Assembly: GCA_002298785.1 (NCBI GenBank)
Contig: DBMR01000059.1
Span: 186,001-250,000, forward strand
Length of the DNA stretch: 64,000 nt
Direction: 5' to 3'
Source: Verrucomicrobia subdivision 3 bacterium UBA693
GTDB taxonomy: Bacteria > Verrucomicrobiota > Verrucomicrobiia > Limisphaerales > UBA8199
Below are positions 52,785 to 61,205 of the stretch, in pieces (position 1 is the stretch's first letter; every line of letters starts with the position of its first letter). A program made the translations under genes and the position numbers. Below the pieces are notes generated by a model that was not told where the DNA came from, made no database searches, and worked only from the letters and a program-made list of their open reading frames with translations.

Positions 52785-53229
52785 TGCCGGAAGGGCTGTA
52801 AGCCGAATTCTGTCTGCCCTTGCGGGGAGAGAATCATTTGTCTAAGCAGCCCGTACCCGGAACCCGCCCCACTCCGAAGAGCGGGACATGAAGCGGGCAG
52901 CTTCGAGGTTCCCTATTTGGCCTTGCACCCGATGGGGTTTTCCGTGCCTCCTCGCTTGCGCTTGGAGCGGTGGGCTCTTACCCCACCTTTTCACCCTTAC
53001 CCCGCTCCGGCAGATGTCCAGCGTATCTGGCAAATTGTGAACCTTGAATTCGCAAAGGCATCTGCAGGAGCGGGGCGGTATGTTTTCTGTGGCACTGTCC
53101 GTGATCCGGCCTCTCGACCCGATCCCCGCGTGTATCTCCGCTAACGGAGTTACGCGGCATCGCGCCCTCTGGTGTTCGGACTTTCCTCCCCCCTGAAATT
53201 CAGGGGAGCGACTCTCCGCCCTTCCGGCA
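52785..53229 (-). ncRNA. rnpB: RNase P RNA (bacterial class A)
   Basis: About 445 nt on the minus strand. Helix P1 is formed by the outer ends: GCCGGAAGGGC at the 5' end (53228-53218 on the minus strand) pairs with GCCCTTCCGGC at the 3' end (52796-52786). Just inside, the conserved 'GAGGAAAGTCCGAACACC' (CR-I) follows the P2-P3 region, and near the 3' side 'AAGGCCAAATAGGGAACCT' and 'AGACAAATGATTCTCTCC' (in part) match conserved RNase P core segments. It is the catalytic RNA that trims the 5' leader of pre-tRNA with the protein RnpA. A promoter lies just upstream at 53235-53262. Small open frames across this RNA are spurious. Confidence 0.94.
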
Positions 53230-53234
53230 AATTC

Positions 53235-53262
53235 AATCTATCAGCAGGAGGATATTATGCAA
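53235..53262 (-). promoter_or_regulatory. Putative sigma-70 promoter of rnpB
   Basis: On the minus strand TTGCAT (53262-53257) and TAGATT (53240-53235) are 16 bases apart, each matching the consensus at four of six bases. The RNA 5' end (53229) lies about six bases after the -10 box, the expected distance. Prediction by eye. Confidence 0.6.
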
Positions 53263-53353
53263 GGTGAGGGAAATTCCCCTTCCGCAGGACATGGCAAGGT
53301 AGCCGCACCGGCTATATTGAAGCACGGGAACTGAGGTCGAATCGGTATCCGGT

Positions 53354-54082
53354 TCAGTCCACGACTGCCAAGTCCATGTCCGAGGAGTAATAAAGAATTC
53401 GACCGCAATTGCTGCACGCGACCAACTCCTTCTCCGCCTGGCAGGACACGAGCAACTGCGGAGGCAGTTTCATGTGGCACCCGCCGCAAACTCCGTGGTT
53501 AACTCCTACCACCACATTTTCCCCTTTGCTCCGGACGAGCCGTTCGTAGCGTCCCCGCGCACTTTGGTCCACCGCTCCAGCCAAGTCCTCACGATTGGAG
53601 GACAGTTGCGCGAGTTCCTGCTGGAGGTTTTTCTCACGGGCATTGAGTTGAGAAATCTGCTCCTCCGCCAACTGCCGGGCTTCGGCGGCCGCCTGGGTGG
53701 CGCGCGCTACTTCTTTTTGCGTCGCCTCCGCCTGCTCCATTAGCTCGATTTCCCGATCCTCGATCTTGATGATTTCTTCTTTGCAGGTATCGATTTCCTT
53801 GGCCAGGGCGCGGTATTCCTCGTTCTTGCGCGTCTGAAGCTGCTGATTGGCGTAGCGGGCGATCTGCTGCTTCTTGCTTTCGACCTCCAACTCCAGGGCT
53901 TTGCGATCCGACTCAATCTGCTTCACCTTTTGCCGGGCAGCCTCGAGCGCCGCCTGGGCGCCTGCCGTCTTCGCGCGCAATCCGATCCGCTGCGGGTCGA
54001 TGTGGGCCAATTCCCCCTCGAGCTTGCGGATATTGCGATCGCGGTCCTGCAAAATTAGCAACTTTTCAATCAGGTCGAGCAT
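53354..54082 (-). CDS. Coiled-coil protein with C-terminal C4 zinc ribbon
   Basis: 242 residues. Residues about 5-170 form a long helical coiled coil ('LEAARQKVKQIESDRKALEL' in part, 'EIIKIEDREIELMEQAEATQ'). The last 50 residues are a zinc ribbon with two CxxC pairs: 'GVCGGCHMKLPPQLLVSC' and 'ELVACSNCGRILYYSSDM'. This matches the widespread zf-RING_7/C4-type family near rnpB in many bacteria. Related proteins bind nucleic acid or interact with partners, but a precise role is not established. It is encoded upstream of rnpB on the same strand, 124 bases away; the RNA has its own promoter. Confidence 0.88.
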   Translation of the reverse strand: MLDLIEKLLILQDRDRNIRKLEGELAHIDPQRIGLRAKTAGAQAALEAARQKVKQIESDRKALELEVESKKQQIARYANQQLQTRKNEEYRALAKEIDTCKEEIIKIEDREIELMEQAEATQKEVARATQAAAEARQLAEEQISQLNAREKNLQQELAQLSSNREDLAGAVDQSARGRYERLVRSKGENVVVGVNHGVCGGCHMKLPPQLLVSCQAEKELVACSNCGRILYYSSDMDLAVVD

Positions 54083-54185
54083 GTTCGGTCTAGTAAAGTA
54101 AAGCTTTAGAGTACCTTTCGCTCAACGCCAAGTCAATGAACTCCGACCAGCGACCAGCAACGCGTCGCATCTCAACTAAACGGCA

Positions 54186-55778
54186 TCAACGTTTTGCTAC
54201 GGGAAGCCGATAGCAGGCCGCTTCTTTATCATTGCGGACCAAGAGAAATTCTCCGGCCAGCGCCGGCGGGTTCCAGGTTTTTCCGTGTAACGCGGGGAAA
54301 CGAGCCAACTCGCGTGAGGACCGCGTATCTGGTTCCAACAGGATGACTTCGCCCGATTCTGCGACGACCAGGAGCAGGTCACCCACCAAAATTTCCTGCC
54401 CGTGTCCATAGCGGCCCTCTTTCCATTGTTGCTGACCCGTCGTGGCGTCCAGGCAAACCATGATCCCGTCATCGAGGCCGTAAATGTAGCCGTCCCGATG
54501 GATCACGTTCGTAAACTTGGCTTTCAGTCGTGTGGATTTCCAAATTCGGGTGGCGTTAAGGGTGCCGGGAGAGCTTTGTTGAATCTTGAGCAGTTCACTT
54601 CCCACACCGTATCCGCTTGAGACCAGCAGCCGGTCATCCGGGAGCACGGTAGGAACCGATACATGAGGATGTCCACCGGGCCAGGGATATTTCCATAAGA
54701 TCACCCCGCTCGCGGGATCATGAGCGCGGACTCCGCCCGAGTTGAAGATTAGAATCTGTTGGGTGCCGGCCAGGGTTACTGCTATCGGGGAACTGTAGCC
54801 AGCCCCGTCAGAACCGCCGCCCCACACAAATTCACCGTTGGCAGCGCGGTAAGCGACGAGAGATCGGTTGTCGTGGCCTCCGGGACTAACCACCACCAGG
54901 TCATTCACCAGTAAAGGCGAGCAGCTAACCCCCCATTCTTCAACTCGTGCCTGATTGTCCGTCATCGTGTCTTTTGACCAAATTACTTTGCCGGTCTCCA
55001 AATCCAGGCAATTCAGAATGCCGCTGGAGCCTTGCGCGTAGACCCGGTTGCCAGCGAGGGTAGGAGTAGCCCGGGGTCCTTCGCCAGCCAAGGTTGATTG
55101 AAAATGGGCGGGATAGGCAAATGACCAGAGGGGGACGCCGGTCATCACGTCATAACAATTGATCGTTTCATTGTCCCCACGCTGTTCCTGGGTAACAGCA
55201 CGGTTGCCCATCACCGCGAACCCAGACCAACCGATACCCACCGGTTGAAGCCACAACCGCACCGGAGGCTGCGCCTGCCAGTCTCTTGCCAACGCTGGTT
55301 GCTTCACCGTACCGTCTCGATTCGGGCCCAGGAATTGAGGGTAATCGTTGGTGAAGGTGATCTGTGCGATCGCCAGGTTGCTCGAACTGGACCTAGTTTG
55401 ACCGTCGGGTGAAGTCCAGCTTGCCTGGGCCCAGCGCCAGCTTAACACCGGAAGCAGGTCGCCCGTCACCCCGTGAATCCGAAAAAGGGTCGCCACCAGG
55501 AGGATTGGCACCAATACGCAACCGACGAGTGCCAGTCGAACTCGCCAACGCATTCGCGAGAGGAGCAAACACCATAACGTCAGCAACAGGATGGTGATGA
55601 CCAGGATTCCGCCGGTGGCCAGGTTCTTGTCCTGGTGCTGACGTCCGTAAAATCCCCAGACCCAGAAGATTGCACCCGCGGCCGCCGACAATATCAGCGT
55701 CACCGGCCACCAGCGGATACAAGGTCGAGGCGGCCCAGAAGAAGGGGCGCCCCTTTCCGATTCTGTCGGTTGGGACAT
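54186..55778 (-). CDS. Membrane-anchored PQQ-type beta-propeller protein
   Basis: 530 residues. The N-terminal 110 residues contain three hydrophobic helices (about 22-42, 55-73, 80-98). The remainder, about 165-530, consists of PQQ-like propeller blades: 'INCYDVMTGVPLWSFAYPAH', 'LNCLDLETGKVIWSKDT', 'VAYRAANGEFVWGGGSDGAG', 'AHDPASGVILWKYPWP', 'MVCLDATTGQQQWKEGRYGH'. The blade rule 'L D..TG...W' is clear. No PQQ or metal ligands can be assigned, so it is probably a structural or sensing propeller (BamB-like fold) rather than a dehydrogenase. It is divergent from the unrecognised membrane gene at 55906. Confidence 0.82.
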   Translation of the reverse strand: MSQPTESERGAPSSGPPRPCIRWWPVTLILSAAAGAIFWVWGFYGRQHQDKNLATGGILVITILLLTLWCLLLSRMRWRVRLALVGCVLVPILLVATLFRIHGVTGDLLPVLSWRWAQASWTSPDGQTRSSSSNLAIAQITFTNDYPQFLGPNRDGTVKQPALARDWQAQPPVRLWLQPVGIGWSGFAVMGNRAVTQEQRGDNETINCYDVMTGVPLWSFAYPAHFQSTLAGEGPRATPTLAGNRVYAQGSSGILNCLDLETGKVIWSKDTMTDNQARVEEWGVSCSPLLVNDLVVVSPGGHDNRSLVAYRAANGEFVWGGGSDGAGYSSPIAVTLAGTQQILIFNSGGVRAHDPASGVILWKYPWPGGHPHVSVPTVLPDDRLLVSSGYGVGSELLKIQQSSPGTLNATRIWKSTRLKAKFTNVIHRDGYIYGLDDGIMVCLDATTGQQQWKEGRYGHGQEILVGDLLLVVAESGEVILLEPDTRSSRELARFPALHGKTWNPPALAGEFLLVRNDKEAACYRLPVAKR

Positions 55779-55905
55779 AGGGGGATTTTCGACCGGCCAG
55801 GGAGTGCTGTCAAACCTTCGAGAATCGAGGCCAAGCCGCTATCGGTCTCGGCTGCGGTCCTCCTTGACCTGGGGCGCTAATCCTGTTTGCCTTCGCTGGA
55901 AAGGC

Positions 55906-57096
55906 ATGAATGATCCGCTCGCCCAGCTTGTTCAGACGCACTTCTTGGCTATTGCCGCGGAGTTCCCGGCGTCAGGGAGTGTTCGCGAGGCCTCATTGCT
56001 GCGGAGCGTCTGGAGCGCGTTTAATGACGTCTTGTCGTTCACCGCCAATGTCTGGCAGAACATCGATGGCCTGGTCTTTACGGGGATCGCCATTTACTTG
56101 CTCATTCGCCTGGCAAAATCCGTGCTGGGTCACGACGAGAGCACAATCAAGACTTCGACGAGCTTCGACTATTTGGGAGCGTTCCCGCGCGAATCGGACC
56201 ACAAGGTCTTTCTTTTGGAGGAAGTTTGGAAGCTGCCGTTTCACGAGAAAACCGTCCGCGCCTGCTTCACCCAAGCCACCGAGCAGCAACCGTTCCTGTG
56301 CATCCCCAATCGCGGGGTCTGGCTCTCCCTGCACGATTTTTATTCGGGAATCAGAAACGATGCTGTGCCGCGTGCCTCAGACTTGAGGCGCGATCATACG
56401 CTGCATCGCGTCAGTCACGTCCTGGGGATTACGTTTGGCAACTATGATGTGCAACAGGCGCGAATCGAGGATTTGGCCGCACCGAAGCTGCTGGATATTT
56501 TGCGTGATCCCATCAAGGAATTTCAAAAAGCGGCGTTGTCGAGCCGTGATTTGGAAACGGCCCGGCAATTGGCGCTAATTGAGCTCGCGGCATTGGTGTG
56601 CTGGAAGGGGCCCCACCTGGTGGCGGATGCTCTGATGGAGCCGGATCTCAACCGCGACGCCTTGCTGAAGGCGCCAGGGAGATCGTCCATCGAGAAAAAG
56701 CTCAACCTCGAGAAGGCCCTGCAAGAGCAGCATCAGCAGGAGTATTCCCGGCTGATCTTGCAGGGCAAGAATCTGAGCAAACTATTTCTCCTGGGACGCA
56801 AGGAGTCGAGCGATTGGCTCAATTCCATTAACAAATCGGAAGGGTCGGCTAGCGCTGATATCCCCAACCTCACTTCCCAGGATCATGAGGCGATTGTCCG
56901 TCTATTGGAAGAACGCGAGTCTTTCAAACCGTGGACCCACGGCCTGGTTGAGACCATCAGCCAACTGCCGTTTGTACGAAAGCGCTTCCCCTATAATGAA
57001 TACGTGCAAAAGGTAGGTCGCTTGGAGGCCGACGGCTGGCTCGTGAGGGTTTACGTGAACCATGAATCCACCGATCGCTGTCCCCCCGGCGCATGA
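55906..57096 (+). CDS. Unrecognised protein with one membrane helix
   Basis: 396 residues; not matched to a known family. One hydrophobic helix lies at about 56-72 ('GLVFTGIAIYLLIRLAKSVL'). The rest is soluble, mostly helical and charged, with 'FLLEEVWKLPFHEKTVRACF' and 'DLRRDHTLHRVSHVLGITFG' as distinctive stretches and a Glu/Gln-rich region near 270-300. ATG 55906 with GGAAAGG just upstream is preferred; an earlier frame start at 55804 is unsupported. The stop is seven bases before the GH53 start, which suggests joint expression, but there is no evidence it works on glycans. Confidence 0.7.
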   Translation: MNDPLAQLVQTHFLAIAAEFPASGSVREASLLRSVWSAFNDVLSFTANVWQNIDGLVFTGIAIYLLIRLAKSVLGHDESTIKTSTSFDYLGAFPRESDHKVFLLEEVWKLPFHEKTVRACFTQATEQQPFLCIPNRGVWLSLHDFYSGIRNDAVPRASDLRRDHTLHRVSHVLGITFGNYDVQQARIEDLAAPKLLDILRDPIKEFQKAALSSRDLETARQLALIELAALVCWKGPHLVADALMEPDLNRDALLKAPGRSSIEKKLNLEKALQEQHQQEYSRLILQGKNLSKLFLLGRKESSDWLNSINKSEGSASADIPNLTSQDHEAIVRLLEERESFKPWTHGLVETISQLPFVRKRFPYNEYVQKVGRLEADGWLVRVYVNHESTDRCPPGA

Positions 57097-57103
57097 GGCA
57101 TCC

Positions 57104-58816
57104 ATGATTCGTTTTCCCAGTTCTTATCGACAGCGCCACGCCTCCGGTTGGCGGCGGAGGCTGGATCTTGCCTCCGGTTCCATCAGCAAAGGCGCCGTCG
57201 CCATCCTGGCGATTGCGGGATTGTTGCTGGAGTCGCCGGCGGCGCGAGCGAGCACCCCGGTCACCTTCCAGGTGGACATGACAGTGCAAATCGCCTTGGG
57301 CAGTTTCGACCCGGCGGGAGGTGAACTGCTGACCGTGGCTGGCGACTTGTTGAACGGTTGGAGCACGACTGCATCAGTCCTGACAAATGCTCCCACCAGT
57401 TCTCTCTACAGCGGCACCTTCAATTTCACGAACCCGGTCGGATCCACTGCCAGCTACAAGTTCGTGATGAACGGATTGTGGGAGAAGAATAATGTGGGTC
57501 CGGGTGAGACCCAGAATCGCCAGTTTACCCTGGCCACCGAGCCGCAAGTATTGCCGGTGGTGTATTTCGACAACCTCACGAATGCGAGCCTGTTACAAAG
57601 CACCCAGGCGCCTTACCGCGCCAGCGTCGTGGGGGCGGATATGTCCATGCTGGCTTATTATGAATCGCAAGGAACGAAATACCGTGATGCGGGCCAAGTG
57701 GATGATGCACTGCGCATCCTGAAGCGACGGGGATTCAACTGCATTCGATTGCGCCTTTTTACCAGCAGCGCCGCGCAGGCGCTGGCGAACCCTTATAATT
57801 ATCAAAACAACCTGGAGTACACGGTGCCGTTGGCAGTCAGGGTCAAAAATGCCGGTCTGCAGTTCGCCTTGGACTTTCATTATTCCGATAGTTGGGCTGA
57901 TCCCGGTCACCAATGGCCGCCAGGCGCCTGGACCAACCTAACGTTTCCTCAACTCGTGGGGCGGATGCGTGAATACAACAGCAATTGTATCGCCACCTTT
58001 CGAGCGGCGGGCGCCATGCCCGATTTCGTGCAAGTGGGCAACGAGATTACGCCGGGGTTTCTGTGGCCAATTGGCCGGGTCGGCGGCAGCTACGACACTG
58101 CTGAACAATGGTCTCAATTCGTTCAGTTACTTAATGCCGCGCGGCAAGGCATTCAGGACGCGGCGGGACCGGAGTTGCCGAAGTTTATCGTGCATATTGA
58201 TCGTGGTGGCGATTGGGTCCGTACGCAATGGTTCTTCGACAATCTGCTCCTGCGCGAGTTCCAATTCGACATCATTGGCCTGAGTTATTATCCCACCTGG
58301 CACGGCGCCCTGACCGGGCTCTCCAACTGCCTCACCCGGGCAGCGAGGCGGTATCATAAGGCCATTTTTGTGGCGGAGACCGGCTTTCCCTGGGCCAGTA
58401 ACACGCCCACCAATATCTTCGGCTTTCCAGCTACCCTTGAGGGACAGGTTCAATACGTGATCGCTTTCGCGCAAATCGCTAAGAGCGTTCCCGGGGCGAT
58501 GGTTCCCGGAGCGTTCTGGTGGGGCACAGAGTATCCGGGCTCATGGAATTCACTTTTCGACAGCGGCATAAACGTCGTGCCTGCCGCCGAGTCTTTTGGA
58601 CAACTCGGAGCCGCTATTCGCTTAAACCTTGACCGCGCGGGGACCAATTTGACGTTGAGATGGCCGCTCAGCGGGGCGGGCATGGCGCTCGAATCGTCAG
58701 GCGTGCCAAAACCGCCCTGGTCCGCCGTCACGAATACCATCCAAGCCACCGGCACCGGGCTCACCCTGCCAGTGATTCCAAATTCAAATACGTTCTATCG
58801 ACTGCGCGGCAATTAA
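57104..58816 (+). CDS. GH53 endo-beta-1,4-galactanase with N-terminal binding module, exported
   Basis: 570 residues. A long N region ends in a signal peptide (about 32-50, 'AVAILAIAGLLLESPAARA'). Module 1 (about 53-175): 'VTFQVDMTVQIALGSFDPAG' to 'VYFDN', the sandwich also seen four times in the protein at 7092. GH53 barrel: 'GADMSMLAYYESQGTKYRDA' in part, 'GFNCIRLRLF', 'QFALDFHYSDSWADPGHQ', acid/base Glu in 'FVQVGNEITPGFLW' and nucleophile Glu in 'KAIFVAETGFPW'. The C-terminal domain ends 'NTFYRLRGN'. It would cleave beta-1,4-galactan of type I arabinogalactan or pectin. ATG 57104 follows GAGG and gives no overlap with the gene before; 57062 is an alternative. Confidence 0.93.
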   Translation: MIRFPSSYRQRHASGWRRRLDLASGSISKGAVAILAIAGLLLESPAARASTPVTFQVDMTVQIALGSFDPAGGELLTVAGDLLNGWSTTASVLTNAPTSSLYSGTFNFTNPVGSTASYKFVMNGLWEKNNVGPGETQNRQFTLATEPQVLPVVYFDNLTNASLLQSTQAPYRASVVGADMSMLAYYESQGTKYRDAGQVDDALRILKRRGFNCIRLRLFTSSAAQALANPYNYQNNLEYTVPLAVRVKNAGLQFALDFHYSDSWADPGHQWPPGAWTNLTFPQLVGRMREYNSNCIATFRAAGAMPDFVQVGNEITPGFLWPIGRVGGSYDTAEQWSQFVQLLNAARQGIQDAAGPELPKFIVHIDRGGDWVRTQWFFDNLLLREFQFDIIGLSYYPTWHGALTGLSNCLTRAARRYHKAIFVAETGFPWASNTPTNIFGFPATLEGQVQYVIAFAQIAKSVPGAMVPGAFWWGTEYPGSWNSLFDSGINVVPAAESFGQLGAAIRLNLDRAGTNLTLRWPLSGAGMALESSGVPKPPWSAVTNTIQATGTGLTLPVIPNSNTFYRLRGN

Positions 58817-58893
58817 GGAATGCCACGCCCGCGACTTTGCTTTCGCAACGGACTCGCGGCTGCTCATGGTGGGAAGTTCGAGCGGCCAAGAGC

Positions 58894-59952
58894 TCAGCGA
58901 TTTTTGATTTTCCGCAGGTTGCCGAACAAGGAAACCCCTTTCGCGCCGCCGGCCATGGCGAATTTGACCGCGCGATCGAAATCCCGACCTTTAAGATCGG
59001 GCAGATAGAGTCCGGCATACAAAGGACGATTGGCTGGGAGCGCGGTGACCCCTTCCCTGACCGCCTGCTCGATCCAATCCGGTTTCTCATTGTAAAAGCT
59101 ATTGTACGTCATGGGCAGGACCGCATCCAAATTCCACTTAACCCAATCCTGTCGCACCAATTTTCTGGCGATCGTGGGGGTCGGGAATACCGCGGCCGTG
59201 ATTTGCTTGTGCTTCCCGTGTGCCACCTCGACCAGGTGATTTACCAGCCGGGTGACGCTGTCGTAGCGGTATTGGCGCCAGGCTGCGTTCGCGGGAGCAT
59301 CGGTTAGTTTCAACGGATCCTCCCCCGTCTGCTTCTTGAATGCGTTGCGGCACACTTCACAATAGCAGAAGTCGAATTGCGGCAATTCCTCGTTTTGAAT
59401 CAGGTTATACTTTTTCCACAATGCAATCGGCAAAATGACATCGGGATATCGTATGTAATCCAGGTGGATGCCATCCAGGTTTGCGGTGTCACCAAGCTTC
59501 GAGACGATCCCGGCCAGGTGATCCCGAACCTCCTCATGAGACGGGCAAAGAAAATGGTAGTAATCGACGTAAGGCGGTTTATCGGACGTCGAAGCGCCCA
59601 GCCGGCTGACATCGTACCAATCGGGATGTTTTTCGCGGAGTTCCTTATCGCCCCGGCATAAGGCCCAGGTCCACGCATGTGTTTCCAGTCCCATCGCTTT
59701 GGCGCGCGCCAGGACATCGGCGTTGAAACTGCTGAACAACACGGCGTCAATGCCGGCCTTCCGGAAATCCTCGAATCGCCGTTTCTGCTCGTCCGGCTTC
59801 AGATTCTCTCCGCCACCGGTCCATATCCAGTTTTTCGGCCGGGGTTTCGAGTCCGCTCCCGAGACGGTGCTTCCGTTCAAAAGGTAACTCGCGGTAGAAA
59901 TGCCCAACGCTCCCTGGCTGACCTTTCCGATAAATGATCGTCGGTTCATCAT
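58894..59952 (-). CDS. Tat-exported GHL10-like glycosyl hydrolase protein
   Basis: 352 residues. Tat signal 'NRRSFIGKVSQGALGIST' begins at residue 3. The TIM-barrel-like domain has 'KAGIDAVLFSSFNADVLARA', 'GLETHAWTWALCRGDKELRE', 'HLDYIRYPDVILP', 'DFCYCEVCRNAFKKQTGEDP' and 'LDAVLPMTYNSFYNEK'. The 'LDGIHLDYIRYP' core with two acidic residues matches GHL10/DUF187-type domains. A CxC...C segment (about 205-212) is a distinctive loop. Reaction unknown. It is convergent with the GH53 gene and divergent from the GH130 gene, whose start lies 191 bases away. Confidence 0.82.
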   Translation of the reverse strand: MMNRRSFIGKVSQGALGISTASYLLNGSTVSGADSKPRPKNWIWTGGGENLKPDEQKRRFEDFRKAGIDAVLFSSFNADVLARAKAMGLETHAWTWALCRGDKELREKHPDWYDVSRLGASTSDKPPYVDYYHFLCPSHEEVRDHLAGIVSKLGDTANLDGIHLDYIRYPDVILPIALWKKYNLIQNEELPQFDFCYCEVCRNAFKKQTGEDPLKLTDAPANAAWRQYRYDSVTRLVNHLVEVAHGKHKQITAAVFPTPTIARKLVRQDWVKWNLDAVLPMTYNSFYNEKPDWIEQAVREGVTALPANRPLYAGLYLPDLKGRDFDRAVKFAMAGGAKGVSLFGNLRKIKNR

Positions 59953-60143
59953 AAAACGCATTGTATGAACCCAGGCCAGCAACGCTAGCGTTGTTTTGCC
60001 GTCCGCCTGTGGCCAAGTCCCGATCCATTTACCCTTGTTCCCGGCAGAATCGGCTTTTCATCCTGATCCGCATTTGCCAGCCTCTGCCCCCGTCGGGACA
60101 CCAGCATGCGGGGTCCTTAATCGTCAAACATTTGAATCCACTT

Positions 60144-61142
60144 ATGAACCGTTCGAAAACCATCGTCGGGAAGGCGTTGCCCAACATTCCCTGGGAGAAG
60201 CGTCCTCGTAATTGCGCAGATGTGGTCTGGCGTTATAGCGGAAATCCCGTGATCCCACGCGATCCGGTTCCCTGCGCAAACAGCGTGTTTAACAGCGCGG
60301 TCGTGCCCTTTGGCAAGAGCTTCGCCGGCGTCTTTCGGGTTGACGATCGAACGCGCAGCATGCGCATCCACTCCGGTCGCAGCAAGGACGGCCTCCATTT
60401 CGAGATCGACCCGGACCCAATCAAATGGCTTTGTGAGGATCCCGAGATCGGGCATTTCATTGAGGCGTATGATCCGCGAGTGGTGGAAATCGACGGGCGT
60501 TACCTGGTCACCTGGTGCAATAATTATCATGGCTACACCATCGGCATGGGCTACACGGAGGACTTTAAGGTATTCCACCAACTCGAGAATTCCTTTCTCC
60601 CCTTCAATCGCAACGGGGTGCTCTTTCCTCGCAAAATTAAGGGCGATTACGTGATGCTGAGCCGCCCGAGCGACACCGGCCACACGCCGTTCGGCGACAT
60701 TTTCGTGAGTCACAGCCCGGACTTGATTCACTGGGGGCGTCACCGGCATGTCATGGCGCCGCGGCGCGATCGTGCGAACTGGCAAGGCACCAAAATCGGG
60801 GCCGGCCCGGTGCCGATCGAGACCACCGAGGGTTGGCTGCTGCTGTACCACGGCGTGCTGACCAGTTGCAACGGCTTTGTCTATCACATGGGTGGCGCGC
60901 TGCTGGATCTTGATCAACCCTGGAAAGTGCGCTATCGCACCGGTCCCTATTTGCTCAATCCCCGCACCCTTTACGAATGTGTGGGTGATGTGCCAAACGT
61001 GGTCTTTCCCTGTGCCGCGCTAACCGACGCGCCCACGGGTCGCATCGCCATCTATTATGGCGCGGCCGATACGGTTACCGGGTTGGCGTTCGCACAGGTG
61101 GATGAGTTGCTCGAGTTCATCAAGAGCAACTCGGAGATGTGA
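60144..61142 (+). CDS. GH130 family protein (beta-mannosidic phosphorylase or hydrolase)
   Basis: 332 residues of a five-bladed propeller. GH130 members phosphorolyse or hydrolyse beta-mannosides such as mannobiose or mannosyl-glucose. Features: 'GNPVIPRDPVPCANSVFNSA' near the start, 'RIHSGRSKDGLHFEIDPDPI', 'AYDPRVVEIDGRYLVTWCNN', 'RNGVLFPRKIKGDYVMLSRP' and 'GTKIGAGPVPIETTEGWLLL', ending 'IAIYYGAADTVTGLAFAQVD'. The substrate (and phosphate versus water use) cannot be decided by eye. No signal peptide is visible with ATG 60144, so it is probably cytoplasmic; the upstream frame to 59961 is not family-like. Confidence 0.9.
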   Translation: MNRSKTIVGKALPNIPWEKRPRNCADVVWRYSGNPVIPRDPVPCANSVFNSAVVPFGKSFAGVFRVDDRTRSMRIHSGRSKDGLHFEIDPDPIKWLCEDPEIGHFIEAYDPRVVEIDGRYLVTWCNNYHGYTIGMGYTEDFKVFHQLENSFLPFNRNGVLFPRKIKGDYVMLSRPSDTGHTPFGDIFVSHSPDLIHWGRHRHVMAPRRDRANWQGTKIGAGPVPIETTEGWLLLYHGVLTSCNGFVYHMGGALLDLDQPWKVRYRTGPYLLNPRTLYECVGDVPNVVFPCAALTDAPTGRIAIYYGAADTVTGLAFAQVDELLEFIKSNSEM

Positions 61143-61205
61143 TCTCCGGAACCTGGTGGGCCCGAGGCGGTCTCGGAGGCGAAAAAATACCGCAAGTCAT
61201 TACCC

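Noticed and set aside
52842..53160. Small open frames on both strands
   Set aside because: They fall inside the RNase P RNA gene, which explains the sequence conservation.
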